From the NCBI RefSeq assembly GCF_003609775.1, contig NZ_AP018049.1, positions 1,488,001-1,552,000 on the forward strand: 64,000 nucleotides of DNA, given 5' to 3'. The notes under the pieces were generated by a model that had not been told where the DNA came from, ran no database searches, and saw only the letters and a list, made by a program, of their open reading frames with translations. The position numbers were made by a program, and so were the translations under genes. This DNA comes from Prevotella melaninogenica. Its GTDB lineage: Bacteria; Bacteroidota; Bacteroidia; Bacteroidales; Bacteroidaceae. Positions 26,832 to 37,804 of this stretch are shown here, piece after piece (the first letter of the stretch is position 1; each line of letters opens with the position of its first letter).

Positions 26832-28520
26832 TTACCAATCTCTATTTTGACTCCATTTCTTCAGCTTGAGTAGCTCAGACTCTGGAATTGGATACCAATA
26901 CATTTTAGGTTGGAAAACTCTATGTTCTACTTCTGTAGGTGCATAGGTAAATCCACCTGTAGCCTTCTTGGCAATCTGTACTCCCATAAGTGGAGAACCA
27001 AGTGTAGAAGAAGCAATTTTCCAACGGCGTACATCCCAAGAACGATGCTCCTCGAAAGCCAACTCCACACGACGCTCATGCTGTATAACCTTACGCATCT
27101 CATCTTGTGAAAGTCCACTTACGACATTTGGAAGTGAAGCACGATTACGAACCTTATTCAAATAAATAGCAATATTAGGATTAGAAGGGTCATATTCATT
27201 GAGTGCCTCAGCATAGTTCAAATAGATTTCAGCCAAGCGGAACAATGGGACAACATGACCACCGCTACCTCCTCCAGTCTGAATATTAACATCCTCATTG
27301 AGGTACTTACGCAAGTAATATCCAGTCTTGGTTGCATTTGGATTAGGACTTGCATCTGCACCTCCAGGGAAAGTAGTTACATTCTTTCCCTTGAAAGAAG
27401 CTACATTCATCAAGATTGTTGCAGCCAATCGTGCGTCCCTATTTATGTAAGGCTGTGCTGCTTTAGCAGGATCGTTCCAATCAAAGGCTGTTCCGTCAAG
27501 CATCTCATACTCATCAACTAAGTTTTGTGAAGGATTAGTTCCCCCCTTTCCACCAAAGCTAATTGGGAAGTTACTCTTTTCAAAACTTGAGTTTGCACCA
27601 TATCTACGTACGAAGATATATTCCTTATTTTGGAAGTCATTCTTAAACAAATCGCCATAAGAGGTAGCCAACTCATATTGATTGAGGTCGATAACAGCCT
27701 TAGCCGCATCAGCTGCAGCCTTCCAAAGAGAAGCATCAGACGGCTTATTAGATTCGTTTAAATCACCAAAATTAACGTAAAGAGGACTGGCAGCATAAAG
27801 TAACACACGACTCTTCAAAGCCAACGCTGCGCCCTTCGTTGCACGACCAAAAGCATCATTATTATTACGCCATGGTGTCAGTTCAAGTGTATCTGCAGCC
27901 GTGTCGCACTCTTTAACGATGAAGTCTACAACCTCCTTCATGTTTGGACGTGGAGTATTCTCATAATTCTCATTGAGACTGAGCGTAGAGGTAACAATTG
28001 GAGTTGGACCATAACGCTTCAACAATTCAAATTGGAAGTAGGCACGAAGGAAACGAGCCTCTGCTCGCCACATACGGATATCCTTCAAGTTATTAGCATA
28101 CTCAACCTGCTTATTAGGGTCCAATCGTGTAATATCAAGATTGACATGATTGGTGTTTTCCAGTAGAGTACAACACTTAGAGATACCAGCATAGTAACGA
28201 TTCCAATGGTCATCAGGATTGCTCAAAGCACTCCAAGAGCCATTATTAAACTGTTGAACATTTGCTGTTTCTATAGCAAACTCGGCATCATCTGTTGCAG
28301 CATCTAACATAGCTCCATCTGACAAACGGTTCAATCCCTCTGGAAGCAGTGAGTAAGCATAGGTAAGATATTGCTTTGTTCTATTGTAAGAATCAAACGT
28401 TGCAGTCTTATCTATAAACGAATCTTCCTCACGGTCCAAAAGACTATTACATGAACTTAGAACCAGTGCAGTGCTGATAGACACTGGGATGATAATATTT
28501 GAAAAAAACTTTGTTTTCAT
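26832..28520 (-). CDS. SusD/RagB-type outer-membrane lipoprotein (second pair)
   Basis: 562 residues; lipobox in ALVLSSCNSL. SusD fold: TPR-rich body with the SusD N-terminal (NRLSDGAMLDAATDDAEFA, WNRYYAGISKCCTLLEN, EARFLRAYFQFELLKRYG) and the C-terminal RagB/SusD part (FRLAEIYLNYAEALNEY, VRNRASLP, ERRVELAFEEHRSWDVRRW). It forms the lid of the SusC barrel encoded 29 bp upstream and binds oligosaccharides for import. Confidence 0.95.
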   Translation of the reverse strand: MKTKFFSNIIIPVSISTALVLSSCNSLLDREEDSFIDKTATFDSYNRTKQYLTYAYSLLPEGLNRLSDGAMLDAATDDAEFAIETANVQQFNNGSWSALSNPDDHWNRYYAGISKCCTLLENTNHVNLDITRLDPNKQVEYANNLKDIRMWRAEARFLRAYFQFELLKRYGPTPIVTSTLSLNENYENTPRPNMKEVVDFIVKECDTAADTLELTPWRNNNDAFGRATKGAALALKSRVLLYAASPLYVNFGDLNESNKPSDASLWKAAADAAKAVIDLNQYELATSYGDLFKNDFQNKEYIFVRRYGANSSFEKSNFPISFGGKGGTNPSQNLVDEYEMLDGTAFDWNDPAKAAQPYINRDARLAATILMNVASFKGKNVTTFPGGADASPNPNATKTGYYLRKYLNEDVNIQTGGGSGGHVVPLFRLAEIYLNYAEALNEYDPSNPNIAIYLNKVRNRASLPNVVSGLSQDEMRKVIQHERRVELAFEEHRSWDVRRWKIASSTLGSPLMGVQIAKKATGGFTYAPTEVEHRVFQPKMYWYPIPESELLKLKKWSQNRDW

Positions 28521-28549
28521 AGAATAAAGTTTCTAATATAAGACATAAA

Positions 28550-31360
28550 TTAGAATGCAAGCTTTAAACCTACACTAACAGTACGCATAAGTGGATAGCT
28601 TAAGAGGTTATCTTGCTCAGCATCACCCAATTTTCCAAGATGATCCAGTGTGAACAAGTTGGTAGCATTCACGTAGAAATAAACACTACTTAATCGCAAT
28701 GCACGTGTAACGGAATTTGCAAGTTCATATCCTACCTGAACATTACGTAGACGCAAGAAGTTTCCATTACGACGCCAGAAGGTTGAAGTGCGATAATTAT
28801 TGCTGAAATTCATCGTTGACAAACGTGGGTAGGAAGCATCTGTATGTGTTGGAGTCCAACTATCAAGTGCTAAATTAGATGCTGTACCGTTGTTTTGGAA
28901 AGAGTAGATATTCGCTCCACGGAGATAGATATCACGCTGCGCAACACCTTGGAACATTACACTGAAATCAAAACCTTTGTACTTAAAGCCTCCACTAAAC
29001 ATGTAATTCCATGCAGGGACAGTACTATTACCAATAGGATGAGCATCATTCTCATCAACTACCTGGTCATTGTTATAGTCTTTATACTTGATATCTCCAG
29101 GTGCAACACGTCCAAAACGAGGTTGCGGAAGATTAGCATTAAGTTTTCCATTGCTATCGAAATCATTTGCTGTATAGTAGCCATCAGCCTCTAAAACAAT
29201 AGGTTTCCACACAGAATTACCCTTCTTATAAAGGTAGCTTTCTGGCTTAACATCTTCTCCCTGCTCATCAACACGACTCATAGCATACCATGTTCCAGCC
29301 TCAGCAAAGTAAGAAAAGTTATCACGAACCTTACCCTGATAACGTGCTTTGAGCTCGAAACCGTGGTTTGTCACTTTACCCACATTCATCAAAGGTAGTA
29401 TACTACCATAAGAAGCTCCAACAATACCCAATACTTGCGCATAAGGATAAGCAAGTATATCAGACTGCACCTCATGGAAGACATCAAAGTTGACAGAAAG
29501 ATTTTTCCAAAGTGTAGCATCAATACCAACATTGAATACACGCTTCTTTTCCCATGTTACAAATGGGTTTGCCAAAGTCTTTTCTGTGAAACCAGAAGAC
29601 TGCGAGCTACCTGTGCCGAACAGATAACTACCACTACCACCGTATGACTCATCATAAATATAGCGAGCAGAAGTCTGATTGTTACCAGTAAGACCATAAG
29701 AAGTACGCAACTTCAAGAAATCAACCCATGACAAAGACTTCATAAACGATTCGCTACTAACGACCCATGCTGCTGACATTGCTGGGAATATTCCAAAACG
29801 ACGACCACGTGCATAGTTATCTGTACCCATATAAGAAGCTACAACTTCAGCAATATAACGTTTCTGATAATCATAGGACAGACGGCCTGCAAAGTTCACA
29901 TAACATTCGTCATCACGTACATCATACACCTGATAACGGTCATTGTGCATCAACAACATAGCATGAACACCATGATCTCCAAACTGACGCTGATAATCAA
30001 TCTGACCTTGTAAACCTATACGTGACTGACTGGTTCTGAAGCCTTCTGTAGCTGTCAAAGCTGCATCTGAGCCATACTGAGTATAATTGTAAACAGGGTT
30101 ATTTTGTGCATCAACACCTGTTTGAGCCAGAGAATAACGTGCGTAGTCACGTGTCTTTGGAGATGATTCAGCCATAAAGTTGTAATAACCAAACATTACC
30201 TTGGCACTCAAACCGCGAACGAGCGCACTGAAGTCATACTGCAAACCAAAGATAACCTGCAACGAACGAGAGTTCTCCTTATACAAGCCTCTGTTCAAAA
30301 GATTTGCAACAGGATTGGTATACAATGATGTTCCACCAATACTTCCATTCGGATTGTAAACAGGGAAAGCATTAGGGGGAGTCGTCCAAACAGACTTCAA
30401 ATAATCATCTGCACCACCAGCACCCGGTGTTGTCTTCTCTGCAAAGCTCACACCTGAATAAAGGAACGTGCGGAAATACTTTGTGATATCAACATCTAGA
30501 TTTGCTCTGAAGTTATAACGTGCATAGTTTACATTGGCATTCTCTCGTTGCTTTGAATCTGTTCCACGATAAATACCATCATTATGCATTAATCCAGCCA
30601 TTACATAGTAGTTCAGACCACCGCCACCACCACGGAAAGACAATTCGCCCATCGTCAGTGGTGTGGTATTCTTATACAACTGATTCTTCCAATTTATATT
30701 TGGATAAAGGTATTGATTGCTTCCTGACTGATAAGCAGCAAGTGCTTCATTCGTATATAAAGCCGCTTTTCCATCATTCTCAAGTGCTTGATTATACAGG
30801 CGTGCATAATTGTAAGCATCCATCGGTGTATCCATGATTGTTGGCATTTGGATACCCGTCTGCATACGAAAACCTATCTTAGGAGAAGAATGATAACCCT
30901 TCTTTGTAGTAATCAACAAAACACCATTTGCACCTCTTGAACCGTAGATAGCCAAGGCTGCAGCATCCTTCAATAAAGATACCGACTCTATTTCTTCGGC
31001 AGAGATGTTATCTAATGGAGCTTCAAAACCATCAACAAAGACAAGCATCTGCTGCTTGCTGTTGAACGAACTTACACCACGTGTGAACATATTCTCCATA
31101 TAGAAGTCGTAACCAGGCTCACCCGATTTCTGTAGAATCGATAGTCCAGGAAGCATTCCCTTTAACGAGTTACCCACCGTTGGTGATGTAATCTCCATGA
31201 GACGCTCACCCTTTACGGTAGAAATAGCAGCCGACTGTGTTTTTGAAGACTGTACACCATAAGCTACATTTACGACTGTTGTATCAGTGATTTCTTGTGC
31301 ATATCCAGAAAGACTGGATAGCATAAGAGCGCCTCCTATGATATGAATCTTATATTTCAT
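28550..31360 (-). CDS. SusC-type TonB-dependent transporter without N-terminal extension (second pair)
   Basis: 936 residues, shorter than usual SusC. Directly after the signal peptide comes the plug region (NVAYGVQSSKTQSAAIS, ITSPTVGNSLKGMLPGLSI, DGFEAPLDNISAEEIESVSLLKDAAALAIYGSRGANGVLLITTKKG), with no carboxypeptidase-like domain and no STN domain. The 22-strand barrel follows and ends SVGLKLAF with the terminal aromatic. It should form the import pore with SusD2; the missing STN domain means it cannot signal to FecR, so the upstream SusC is the sensor. Confidence 0.93.
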   Translation of the reverse strand: MKYKIHIIGGALMLSSLSGYAQEITDTTVVNVAYGVQSSKTQSAAISTVKGERLMEITSPTVGNSLKGMLPGLSILQKSGEPGYDFYMENMFTRGVSSFNSKQQMLVFVDGFEAPLDNISAEEIESVSLLKDAAALAIYGSRGANGVLLITTKKGYHSSPKIGFRMQTGIQMPTIMDTPMDAYNYARLYNQALENDGKAALYTNEALAAYQSGSNQYLYPNINWKNQLYKNTTPLTMGELSFRGGGGGLNYYVMAGLMHNDGIYRGTDSKQRENANVNYARYNFRANLDVDITKYFRTFLYSGVSFAEKTTPGAGGADDYLKSVWTTPPNAFPVYNPNGSIGGTSLYTNPVANLLNRGLYKENSRSLQVIFGLQYDFSALVRGLSAKVMFGYYNFMAESSPKTRDYARYSLAQTGVDAQNNPVYNYTQYGSDAALTATEGFRTSQSRIGLQGQIDYQRQFGDHGVHAMLLMHNDRYQVYDVRDDECYVNFAGRLSYDYQKRYIAEVVASYMGTDNYARGRRFGIFPAMSAAWVVSSESFMKSLSWVDFLKLRTSYGLTGNNQTSARYIYDESYGGSGSYLFGTGSSQSSGFTEKTLANPFVTWEKKRVFNVGIDATLWKNLSVNFDVFHEVQSDILAYPYAQVLGIVGASYGSILPLMNVGKVTNHGFELKARYQGKVRDNFSYFAEAGTWYAMSRVDEQGEDVKPESYLYKKGNSVWKPIVLEADGYYTANDFDSNGKLNANLPQPRFGRVAPGDIKYKDYNNDQVVDENDAHPIGNSTVPAWNYMFSGGFKYKGFDFSVMFQGVAQRDIYLRGANIYSFQNNGTASNLALDSWTPTHTDASYPRLSTMNFSNNYRTSTFWRRNGNFLRLRNVQVGYELANSVTRALRLSSVYFYVNATNLFTLDHLGKLGDAEQDNLLSYPLMRTVSVGLKLAF

Positions 31361-31394
31361 TGTTCAATTATTTTACATTAAGATTTACACGTTA

Positions 31395-33155
31395 TTACCA
31401 TCCAGGGTTCTGAATGAGATAGCCCTTATTGACTTCTTTCTGGTCAATAGCATACAAGTAGCAGTTATCATTCCAAAAACGGTGTTCAAACACATATGGT
31501 TGATAATGGATATGTGTCTTATTACCGTCTGTTGAATTAATCTTCAAGCCATAAAATTTACCCTTCATCACTCCTTCGTCACCAGCGATAAGCCATCTTC
31601 TGATATCCCAGAAACGATGATCTTCAAATGCCAACTCTACTGCACGTTCATTACGAAGCTTTGTTCGGAAAGCCTCCTGCGGCATACCTGCAGGGAAGTC
31701 TGGCATACCTGCACGTGCACGAACAAGGTTAACAGCATCGTAAGCTGCTTGTGAAGGTGTACTCTCATATTCGTTAAGTGCCTCAGCATAATTCAAATAA
31801 AGTTCTGCCAAACGGAAAACAGGCCACTGTACATCGGTAGAATTACTGCCATTTACATGTAAACTACGTGGAACCCACTTATGAAGCAAATGAGCTGTAC
31901 GGTCCATAGCAGACTTCTCAGAACCTCCGTCGAGGAAGTTGATAAATGGGATTTCATCATTCCAGCTACTGCTATGATAAGCAATAGTTTGCTTGAAACG
32001 TGGGTCAAGACTGTTATAAATATCAATGAGGTTATCACCACCATTCATATTCCAATCAGCAGGCTGACCATCTGCGCGCTTCTCATAACGCTGAACAAAA
32101 TTGAATGTTACATATAAACCTGCATCTCCCCATGCCTTGTTCATAGCCCAAGTAGGCAAGTTTGCAACCAAAGGACGATTTGTTGTCTTGAAGTTTCTGT
32201 ACTTCATATTACCTAAAATGATTTCCTCATTATTAGGAATAGTCCATACATCTTCATAGTCTTTCTCCGGGTTACCAGTATTATGAATCTTATAATGTCC
32301 TGAAGAAACTGCTGCATCAATAGCTGCCTTAGCTGCATCAGCTGCCTTCTTCCAACGCTCTTTATCATAGTTTCCATAACCAATGAGGTCTTCGTGACCA
32401 GGGAATGCCATATAAGGTCTGTTCGTATTGAACAATGGACTTGCTGCATAGAGTAGAACCCTTGCCTTCAAAGCTAAGGCTGCTATGCGCGTAGCACGAC
32501 CTAACTTTGACTCATCAGTATAGTAATCAGGGAGAAATTGTGTTGCTCTATCACAGTCAACAAGAATAGAATCAACACAATCAGAGAACGAATTACGAGG
32601 ACGTTTTGAGAAGTCTGTTGGATCAATCACCTCTCTTACGATTGGCATACCACCATATCGACAGACACCTTCCCATAACAGCATGGCTCTCATAAAATAA
32701 GCTTCGCCAGTAGCACGCTTATTAAATTCAGGGTCACCTTCATCAAAAGGCACTTCATTAATACGCTTTAAGATAAGATTTGCAACACGTGTTGTATGGT
32801 TTCTTAAATAAAAGCGACAATCTTCGTCCCATGTAAAGTTACTATTTGTATGGTTGCCTGCATTCCATGCAGCATTGCCCATCGCCCAAGTTGCAACATC
32901 TTCTCCCTCATCGCAAGCTGAAGCTAAGGTCGAAGAAGACAACAAACGACGATCTGTATTAGAACTACTCATACAAAAGCCATAGGGCATTCCTTCTGCA
33001 TAGAGCGTTGTTAATAATCTCTCTGCATCTGCTCGAGTTGAGAAAACTTCATTCTCTCCATAGTCGACAGAGGGTGGAGTCTCTAAGTAGTCAGAACAGG
33101 ATGCGAGCAAAATAGAAGCACAACTACATGCTATATATAAAAATTTCTTCTTCAT
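31395..33155 (-). CDS. SusD/RagB-type outer-membrane lipoprotein (first pair)
   Basis: 586 residues; lipobox in ASILLASCSDY. SusD family signatures: YLETPPSVDYGENEVFSTRADAE is near the start, then EAYFMRAMLLWEGVCRYGG, LALKARVLLYAASPLF, VFRLAELYLNYAEALNEY, NERAVELAFEDHRFWDIRRW. It begins 11 bp after the STN-containing SusC and pairs with it. The two SusD proteins differ strongly, so they may recognise different chain lengths or linkages. Confidence 0.95.
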   Translation of the reverse strand: MKKKFLYIACSCASILLASCSDYLETPPSVDYGENEVFSTRADAERLLTTLYAEGMPYGFCMSSSNTDRRLLSSSTLASACDEGEDVATWAMGNAAWNAGNHTNSNFTWDEDCRFYLRNHTTRVANLILKRINEVPFDEGDPEFNKRATGEAYFMRAMLLWEGVCRYGGMPIVREVIDPTDFSKRPRNSFSDCVDSILVDCDRATQFLPDYYTDESKLGRATRIAALALKARVLLYAASPLFNTNRPYMAFPGHEDLIGYGNYDKERWKKAADAAKAAIDAAVSSGHYKIHNTGNPEKDYEDVWTIPNNEEIILGNMKYRNFKTTNRPLVANLPTWAMNKAWGDAGLYVTFNFVQRYEKRADGQPADWNMNGGDNLIDIYNSLDPRFKQTIAYHSSSWNDEIPFINFLDGGSEKSAMDRTAHLLHKWVPRSLHVNGSNSTDVQWPVFRLAELYLNYAEALNEYESTPSQAAYDAVNLVRARAGMPDFPAGMPQEAFRTKLRNERAVELAFEDHRFWDIRRWLIAGDEGVMKGKFYGLKINSTDGNKTHIHYQPYVFEHRFWNDNCYLYAIDQKEVNKGYLIQNPGW

Positions 33156-33166
33156 ACGAAAGGTTT

Positions 33167-36100
33167 TTAGAATTGAATATTTATACCCATGTTATAGATT
33201 TTCTGCAATGGGTAGGTATTAATCTCAGTTGCTCCTCCTCTTGATGGAGCCTCTGGATCCAAGTCAATAACATCTGTCCAAGTAAACAAGTTTGTTCCAC
33301 TAATGAACACTCTCAAACTTTCCAATCCCAATGCCTTGAGCTGCTTCTTATTAAAGGTATAACCTAACTCTAAGTTTTTCAGACGCAAATAGTTAGCATT
33401 GCGAATCCAGAAGTCTGAATCCTGATAGTTGTTATCAGTATCACGTGATGGACTCATTGACAAACGAGGGAAACTAATGTTTTCACCACGGTCATAACGG
33501 TCTTGTGTCCAACGTTCCAAAATCAAAGTCTTAGCACTATTATGGGCATTGATGAATGGCCACAATGCACGACCAAAGTACTTAATAGAAACGTGTGAGG
33601 CACCCTGGAAGAGTGCTGAACAGTCAAAGCCACGCCAGTTAAATCCTGCAGAGAATCCATAGATTATCTCTGGAGTAGGTGAATAACCGATTGGTACCAT
33701 ATCATACATATCAATCTTTCCATCCTTATTTACGTCAACATAGCGGATATCACCAGGTTGCAAACGATTACCATTCCAACTGCTTACAGGGCGGTCGAGC
33801 GCATTGATTTCTTCCCAAGAATTATAAAAGCCATTAGAGAGAAGACCAAAGAACTGACCTACACGACGACCTGTACGCATCTGATAAGCATACTTTTCTG
33901 GAACTTCATCTTGGAAGAGAATCTTATTGCGCGCAAAAGAATAGTTGAAACGCCCCCAGTAGTTGAAGTCGCGTATCTTATTACGATAGTTTACGTCAAA
34001 TTCGAAACCAGAGTTCTCCATCTCACCCATATTGTAAGCTGGCAAAGAAGCACCAATCAACATTGGCGCACTGTTTCGATTTGAGAGGATGTTATTACGA
34101 CGCTCCTTAAAGTAATCAAACGAAACTGTCAAATGATTCTTGAGGAAGTTCATATCAACACCAAGATTCAACTTACGAGCTTTCTCCCATGTCAACAATG
34201 GGTTACCCAAACGTTTTTCCTCTATCATCTGCGAATAAACAGGGTTAGCTGATGAACCAAAGTTATAACCAGAAAGGTTTCCACTTGTTGAGCCATAAAC
34301 AGAAGGCAGATATAAGAAGCGGTCACCACCAATCTTATCATTACCTACTTCACCATAGGTTGCTCTCAATTTCATATAAACAAGCCAATCATTCTTTGGG
34401 AAGAAAGGTTCTTCACTGACTACCCAACCTGCAGATACAGCAGGGAAGAAACCAAATCGACGACCTGCAGCAAAGTTCTCTGTACCATTATAACCCATGT
34501 TAAACTCTGCCAAATAGCGACTGGCATAACCATAGGTCACACGACCTACAATACCTTGATAGGCATTAGGCACATGATAGGCAAGGCTTGGTGAGTAATA
34601 TTTACTCTGATTATAGAGCAAGAGAGCAGTGGCATGATGCTTTCCAAATGTACGATCAAAGTGGATTCCAGCCTCGAAATAAACCTTTCTGTTCTTTCCG
34701 TAATTGAATCCTCCACCCCAAGTACTTTCTTCGTTTTGTGGTACAAGGATGATATTCGTTGGATCACTTGGGTCTACCTTAGGAACGAAAGTCTGCATGG
34801 TTTTCACCGAGAGACGTTTACTGTAGTAATAGCTGTCATAAGAAGTACTTGCATGAACTGAAAGACCTTTCAACAATAAACGTGACAAATCATAGTCAAA
34901 ACGCAAAGTTGAGTTAATGGTGTTAGCATAGGTATTGTTATAACCATTGTTCAACAATGCCTGCCATGGATTCTCATCATCAATAGTATTCTCAAGACGT
35001 ACTAACTTTCCATCTACCATACCTGGAGTACCCAATGGTGTTGCCCAAGAAATCTCTTTCCAAAGTTCACTATTACCAATACCTGGAGTACGGATATTAT
35101 TGATTTGTGTTGACAGTTGTACAGTTGCCTTAAAGTCCTGTGTGATATTAAAATCGAGATTTGAACGGAAGTTATAACGTGTGTCAGAAGCATTCACATC
35201 GTGATTACGATCTATCTTCGTATATTTGTACATACCTCCTTGATTGAAGAAACCAGCAGAGATAAAGTACTTCATACGATCTGTACCACCTGAAATATTG
35301 AAGTTGTGCTGTGTACGGAGAGAAGCCTTACGCAAGAACTTACCCACCCAGTCAGTACTTGGATGCATAATAGGGTCTGTTCCATCACGATAGAGCTGAA
35401 TATCTGCTTCGGTAAAGCGTGGAACATAAGATGTACCCTTTGTGTAAGCATCATTTTTCAAAGCTTCATTATACATCTCACAATACTCTGCACTATTTAA
35501 ATAATGTGGTAAAGCTGTAGGTGATTGAACTGCGAAATTACCAGAATAACTCAAGTGTGGCTTACCTTTCTGACCTTTTCGAGTTGTTATTAAGATAACA
35601 CCATTCGCACCACGTACACCATAGATAGCAGTAGCAGAAGCATCCTTAAGAATACTTACCGACTCAATTTCATTAGGGTCGAGTCCATTGTAATTTGGAC
35701 GCTCTACACCATCAATCATTACTAAAGGGGCTGTGTTGTCTGAGAACGTACTCACACCACGAATCAAAAGGGTTGAGTTGTCTTCACCCGGCGCACCACT
35801 TCTCTGCATAGCAATAAGTCCTGGCATCTTACCGACCAACATATTACTAATATTTGCCTGTGGGGTTTGTACCAAGTCTTTTGTTGACACTGATGCAATA
35901 GCACCTGTTACGGTTGCCTTCTTCTGTGTACCATAACCTACGACAACAACTTCATTAAGGGCTTGTGCTTCATCTTCCTTTAAGGTAATCTTCAGATTAG
36001 CACCACTCTTCGCAGCTACCTCACGAGTAGCAAAACCAATGTATGAAATAGAAAGTACGCTATTTGCTGGAGCTTCTATCGTAAACTCTCCATCGGTATT

Positions 36101-36601
36101 CGTAGCTGTTCCTATCGTTGTTCCTTTTACAAAGACACTCGCACCGATGATTGGATCACCATTTGCCTCAAGAACAACACCCGAGATTTTATGCTTCTCT
36201 GGTGTATACTGTTCCCGCTCATTAATAGCTACTGCCTTTTTTTGTTCAGAACTCTCAACTCTTTCCTTTACCACAGGGGCAAGGCTTAATACAATAGTAT
36301 TATTGTTGAAAGAATATTGAATTCCATGAGGAGAAAACACATGTGTAAGGGCTTTCTCTAAAGGCCAGTTCTTACATACCAATGTTACTTTCGTCTTAGA
36401 GTTAAGTACATTGTTACGATACACAAATGTGTAATTCGTTTGTTTTTCAACTTGCCGAATAAACCGACTGATTTCTTCGTTTTGGAGATTTAGGCTCACA
36501 TTACCACGCTGCGCCAACAACATTGTCGGTATAAGTGATAATACCATAACCAACAAGCAACGCAGAAGGAATCTCCTTCTTGTTTTTAGATTGTTTGCCA
36601 T
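33167..36601 (-). CDS. SusC-type TonB-dependent transducer with STN domain (first pair)
   Basis: 1144 residues. Hydrophobic signal (FLLRCLLVMVLSLIPTMLLA), then a secretin/TonB short N-terminal STN domain (about 35-110: ISRFIRQVEKQTNYTFVYRN, LEKALTHVF), a carboxypeptidase-like regulatory domain (KISGVVLEANGDPIIGAS, ISYIGFATREV), the plug (VVVGYGTQKKATVTGAI, DGVERPNYNGLDPNEIES, IYGVRGANGVILITTRKG) and the barrel ending MGINIQF. STN domains contact FecR-type anti-sigma factors, which fits the gene order sigma - fecR - this gene. It imports oligosaccharides and reports them. Confidence 0.95.
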   Translation of the reverse strand: MANNLKTRRRFLLRCLLVMVLSLIPTMLLAQRGNVSLNLQNEEISRFIRQVEKQTNYTFVYRNNVLNSKTKVTLVCKNWPLEKALTHVFSPHGIQYSFNNNTIVLSLAPVVKERVESSEQKKAVAINEREQYTPEKHKISGVVLEANGDPIIGASVFVKGTTIGTATNTDGEFTIEAPANSVLSISYIGFATREVAAKSGANLKITLKEDEAQALNEVVVVGYGTQKKATVTGAIASVSTKDLVQTPQANISNMLVGKMPGLIAMQRSGAPGEDNSTLLIRGVSTFSDNTAPLVMIDGVERPNYNGLDPNEIESVSILKDASATAIYGVRGANGVILITTRKGQKGKPHLSYSGNFAVQSPTALPHYLNSAEYCEMYNEALKNDAYTKGTSYVPRFTEADIQLYRDGTDPIMHPSTDWVGKFLRKASLRTQHNFNISGGTDRMKYFISAGFFNQGGMYKYTKIDRNHDVNASDTRYNFRSNLDFNITQDFKATVQLSTQINNIRTPGIGNSELWKEISWATPLGTPGMVDGKLVRLENTIDDENPWQALLNNGYNNTYANTINSTLRFDYDLSRLLLKGLSVHASTSYDSYYYSKRLSVKTMQTFVPKVDPSDPTNIILVPQNEESTWGGGFNYGKNRKVYFEAGIHFDRTFGKHHATALLLYNQSKYYSPSLAYHVPNAYQGIVGRVTYGYASRYLAEFNMGYNGTENFAAGRRFGFFPAVSAGWVVSEEPFFPKNDWLVYMKLRATYGEVGNDKIGGDRFLYLPSVYGSTSGNLSGYNFGSSANPVYSQMIEEKRLGNPLLTWEKARKLNLGVDMNFLKNHLTVSFDYFKERRNNILSNRNSAPMLIGASLPAYNMGEMENSGFEFDVNYRNKIRDFNYWGRFNYSFARNKILFQDEVPEKYAYQMRTGRRVGQFFGLLSNGFYNSWEEINALDRPVSSWNGNRLQPGDIRYVDVNKDGKIDMYDMVPIGYSPTPEIIYGFSAGFNWRGFDCSALFQGASHVSIKYFGRALWPFINAHNSAKTLILERWTQDRYDRGENISFPRLSMSPSRDTDNNYQDSDFWIRNANYLRLKNLELGYTFNKKQLKALGLESLRVFISGTNLFTWTDVIDLDPEAPSRGGATEINTYPLQKIYNMGINIQF

Positions 36602-36640
36602 ATACTATGTTTTTAGTTATAAGGGTTTAGATATAAAGAT

Positions 36641-37606
36641 TTATTCTATGATTATTGTTCCATTATCTGTATGATAATTAAATTTATACTGCATCTTCAA
36701 CGAACTAAGTACACTTTCCAATGATTCATTATAGAAGGTACCCGTGAGGAGGTCGTTAGCTAACTTCTTATTACGAAGCTGAATGCGTACGCCATACCAA
36801 TCCTCAATTTCATGTAACACCTCAGCCAACGGCTTACTATTAAATGCCAGATAGCCTTCTTTCCAACGTGCATCAGTTGTCGCATCATTGTCACAGATTT
36901 TAAACTGATGCGAAGCAAGCTTATAGATTGATTTCTTTCCTGGATAAAGACGATAATCTTCTTTCAGCGCCTCTGATGTAAGTCGAACGGCACCAGAGAA
37001 CAAGGCTGTCTCAATGGCATCTTCGTGATAGCGTACATTGAACTCGGTACCCAAGACTTCAATTTGCATATCGTTTACCTTTACACGAAATGGGCAAGAG
37101 GCATCTTTCGTTACATCAAAAAAAGCTTCACCTTTTGTCAACACCACTTCACGATGTTTTTGAGGTACTACATTATAACATAATTGGCTATTTCCATTGA
37201 GGGTTACTCGCGTACCATCAGGCAAGGTTATCGTACGCTTACTACCCGCCTTAACACTTACATAAGTGTAAACCGGAGCCGAAGGAGCCAATGAGTTTAT
37301 CCACCAATAACTGCCACCTACCAATGACAACATCAAAACGAACATCGCCGCATAGCGCAAGAATCTGCGAACACGTGCCTGACGTTTCTCTTCTTTCACA
37401 TTAGCATAGATATTTTGCAAGATTCTTTGCTGTGACTCACTACTCATCTTTACAGACTCTGACGATGTAGATAAATCATCACACATTAAATCCCACAACT
37501 CCTCATCTGATGTGAGCGGAACCTTATTTTTCAATAGCTCAAAATCCATTTGAGATATTTGTCCCGATAAATATTGCTTATATAATTCTTCGAATTTCTT
37601 TTCCAT
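36641..37606 (-). CDS. FecR-family anti-sigma factor
   Basis: 321 residues, single-pass inner-membrane regulator. N-terminal cytoplasmic helices (1-80), one TM segment (YAAMFVLMLSLVGGSYWW), the periplasmic FecR domain (RTITLPDGTRVTLNGNS, EVVLTKGEAFFDV, VLGTEFNVRYHED) and a C-terminal DUF4974 (LAEVLHEIEDWYGVRI, LTGTFYNESLESVLSSL) that receives the STN signal. It controls the sigma factor encoded upstream. Unusually the two are separated by about 615 bp with a hairpin and a dispersed repeat, so they are probably not one simple transcript. Confidence 0.93.
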   Translation of the reverse strand: MEKKFEELYKQYLSGQISQMDFELLKNKVPLTSDEELWDLMCDDLSTSSESVKMSSESQQRILQNIYANVKEEKRQARVRRFLRYAAMFVLMLSLVGGSYWWINSLAPSAPVYTYVSVKAGSKRTITLPDGTRVTLNGNSQLCYNVVPQKHREVVLTKGEAFFDVTKDASCPFRVKVNDMQIEVLGTEFNVRYHEDAIETALFSGAVRLTSEALKEDYRLYPGKKSIYKLASHQFKICDNDATTDARWKEGYLAFNSKPLAEVLHEIEDWYGVRIQLRNKKLANDLLTGTFYNESLESVLSSLKMQYKFNYHTDNGTIIIE

Positions 37607-37710
37607 ACGTTTTTAGCTTATATGATGTATACGTATAGATATGAAGATAATACCTAAAAATAACTTTTATTAACAAGCAACGTAAATTCAACAAGCAATT
37701 ATGAAAAAAC

Positions 37711-37769
37711 AAAAAAGGTTCTTCCGTTAAATGTATGGACGCGTTTCGTATTAATTTAATGGAAGAACC
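37711..37769 (-). terminator. Hairpin terminator between sigma and fecR
   Basis: On the minus strand GGTTCTTCCATTAAAT and ATTTAACGGAAGAACC form a stem of about 16 bp (one wobble) with a 20-nt loop, followed by TTTTTTGTTTTTTC. It would end leftward transcripts from the sigma gene before fecR. Confidence 0.65.
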
Positions 37770-37804
37770 GAAGTTACTCTTTAAAAAAACATTGCTAAAA
37801 CAGT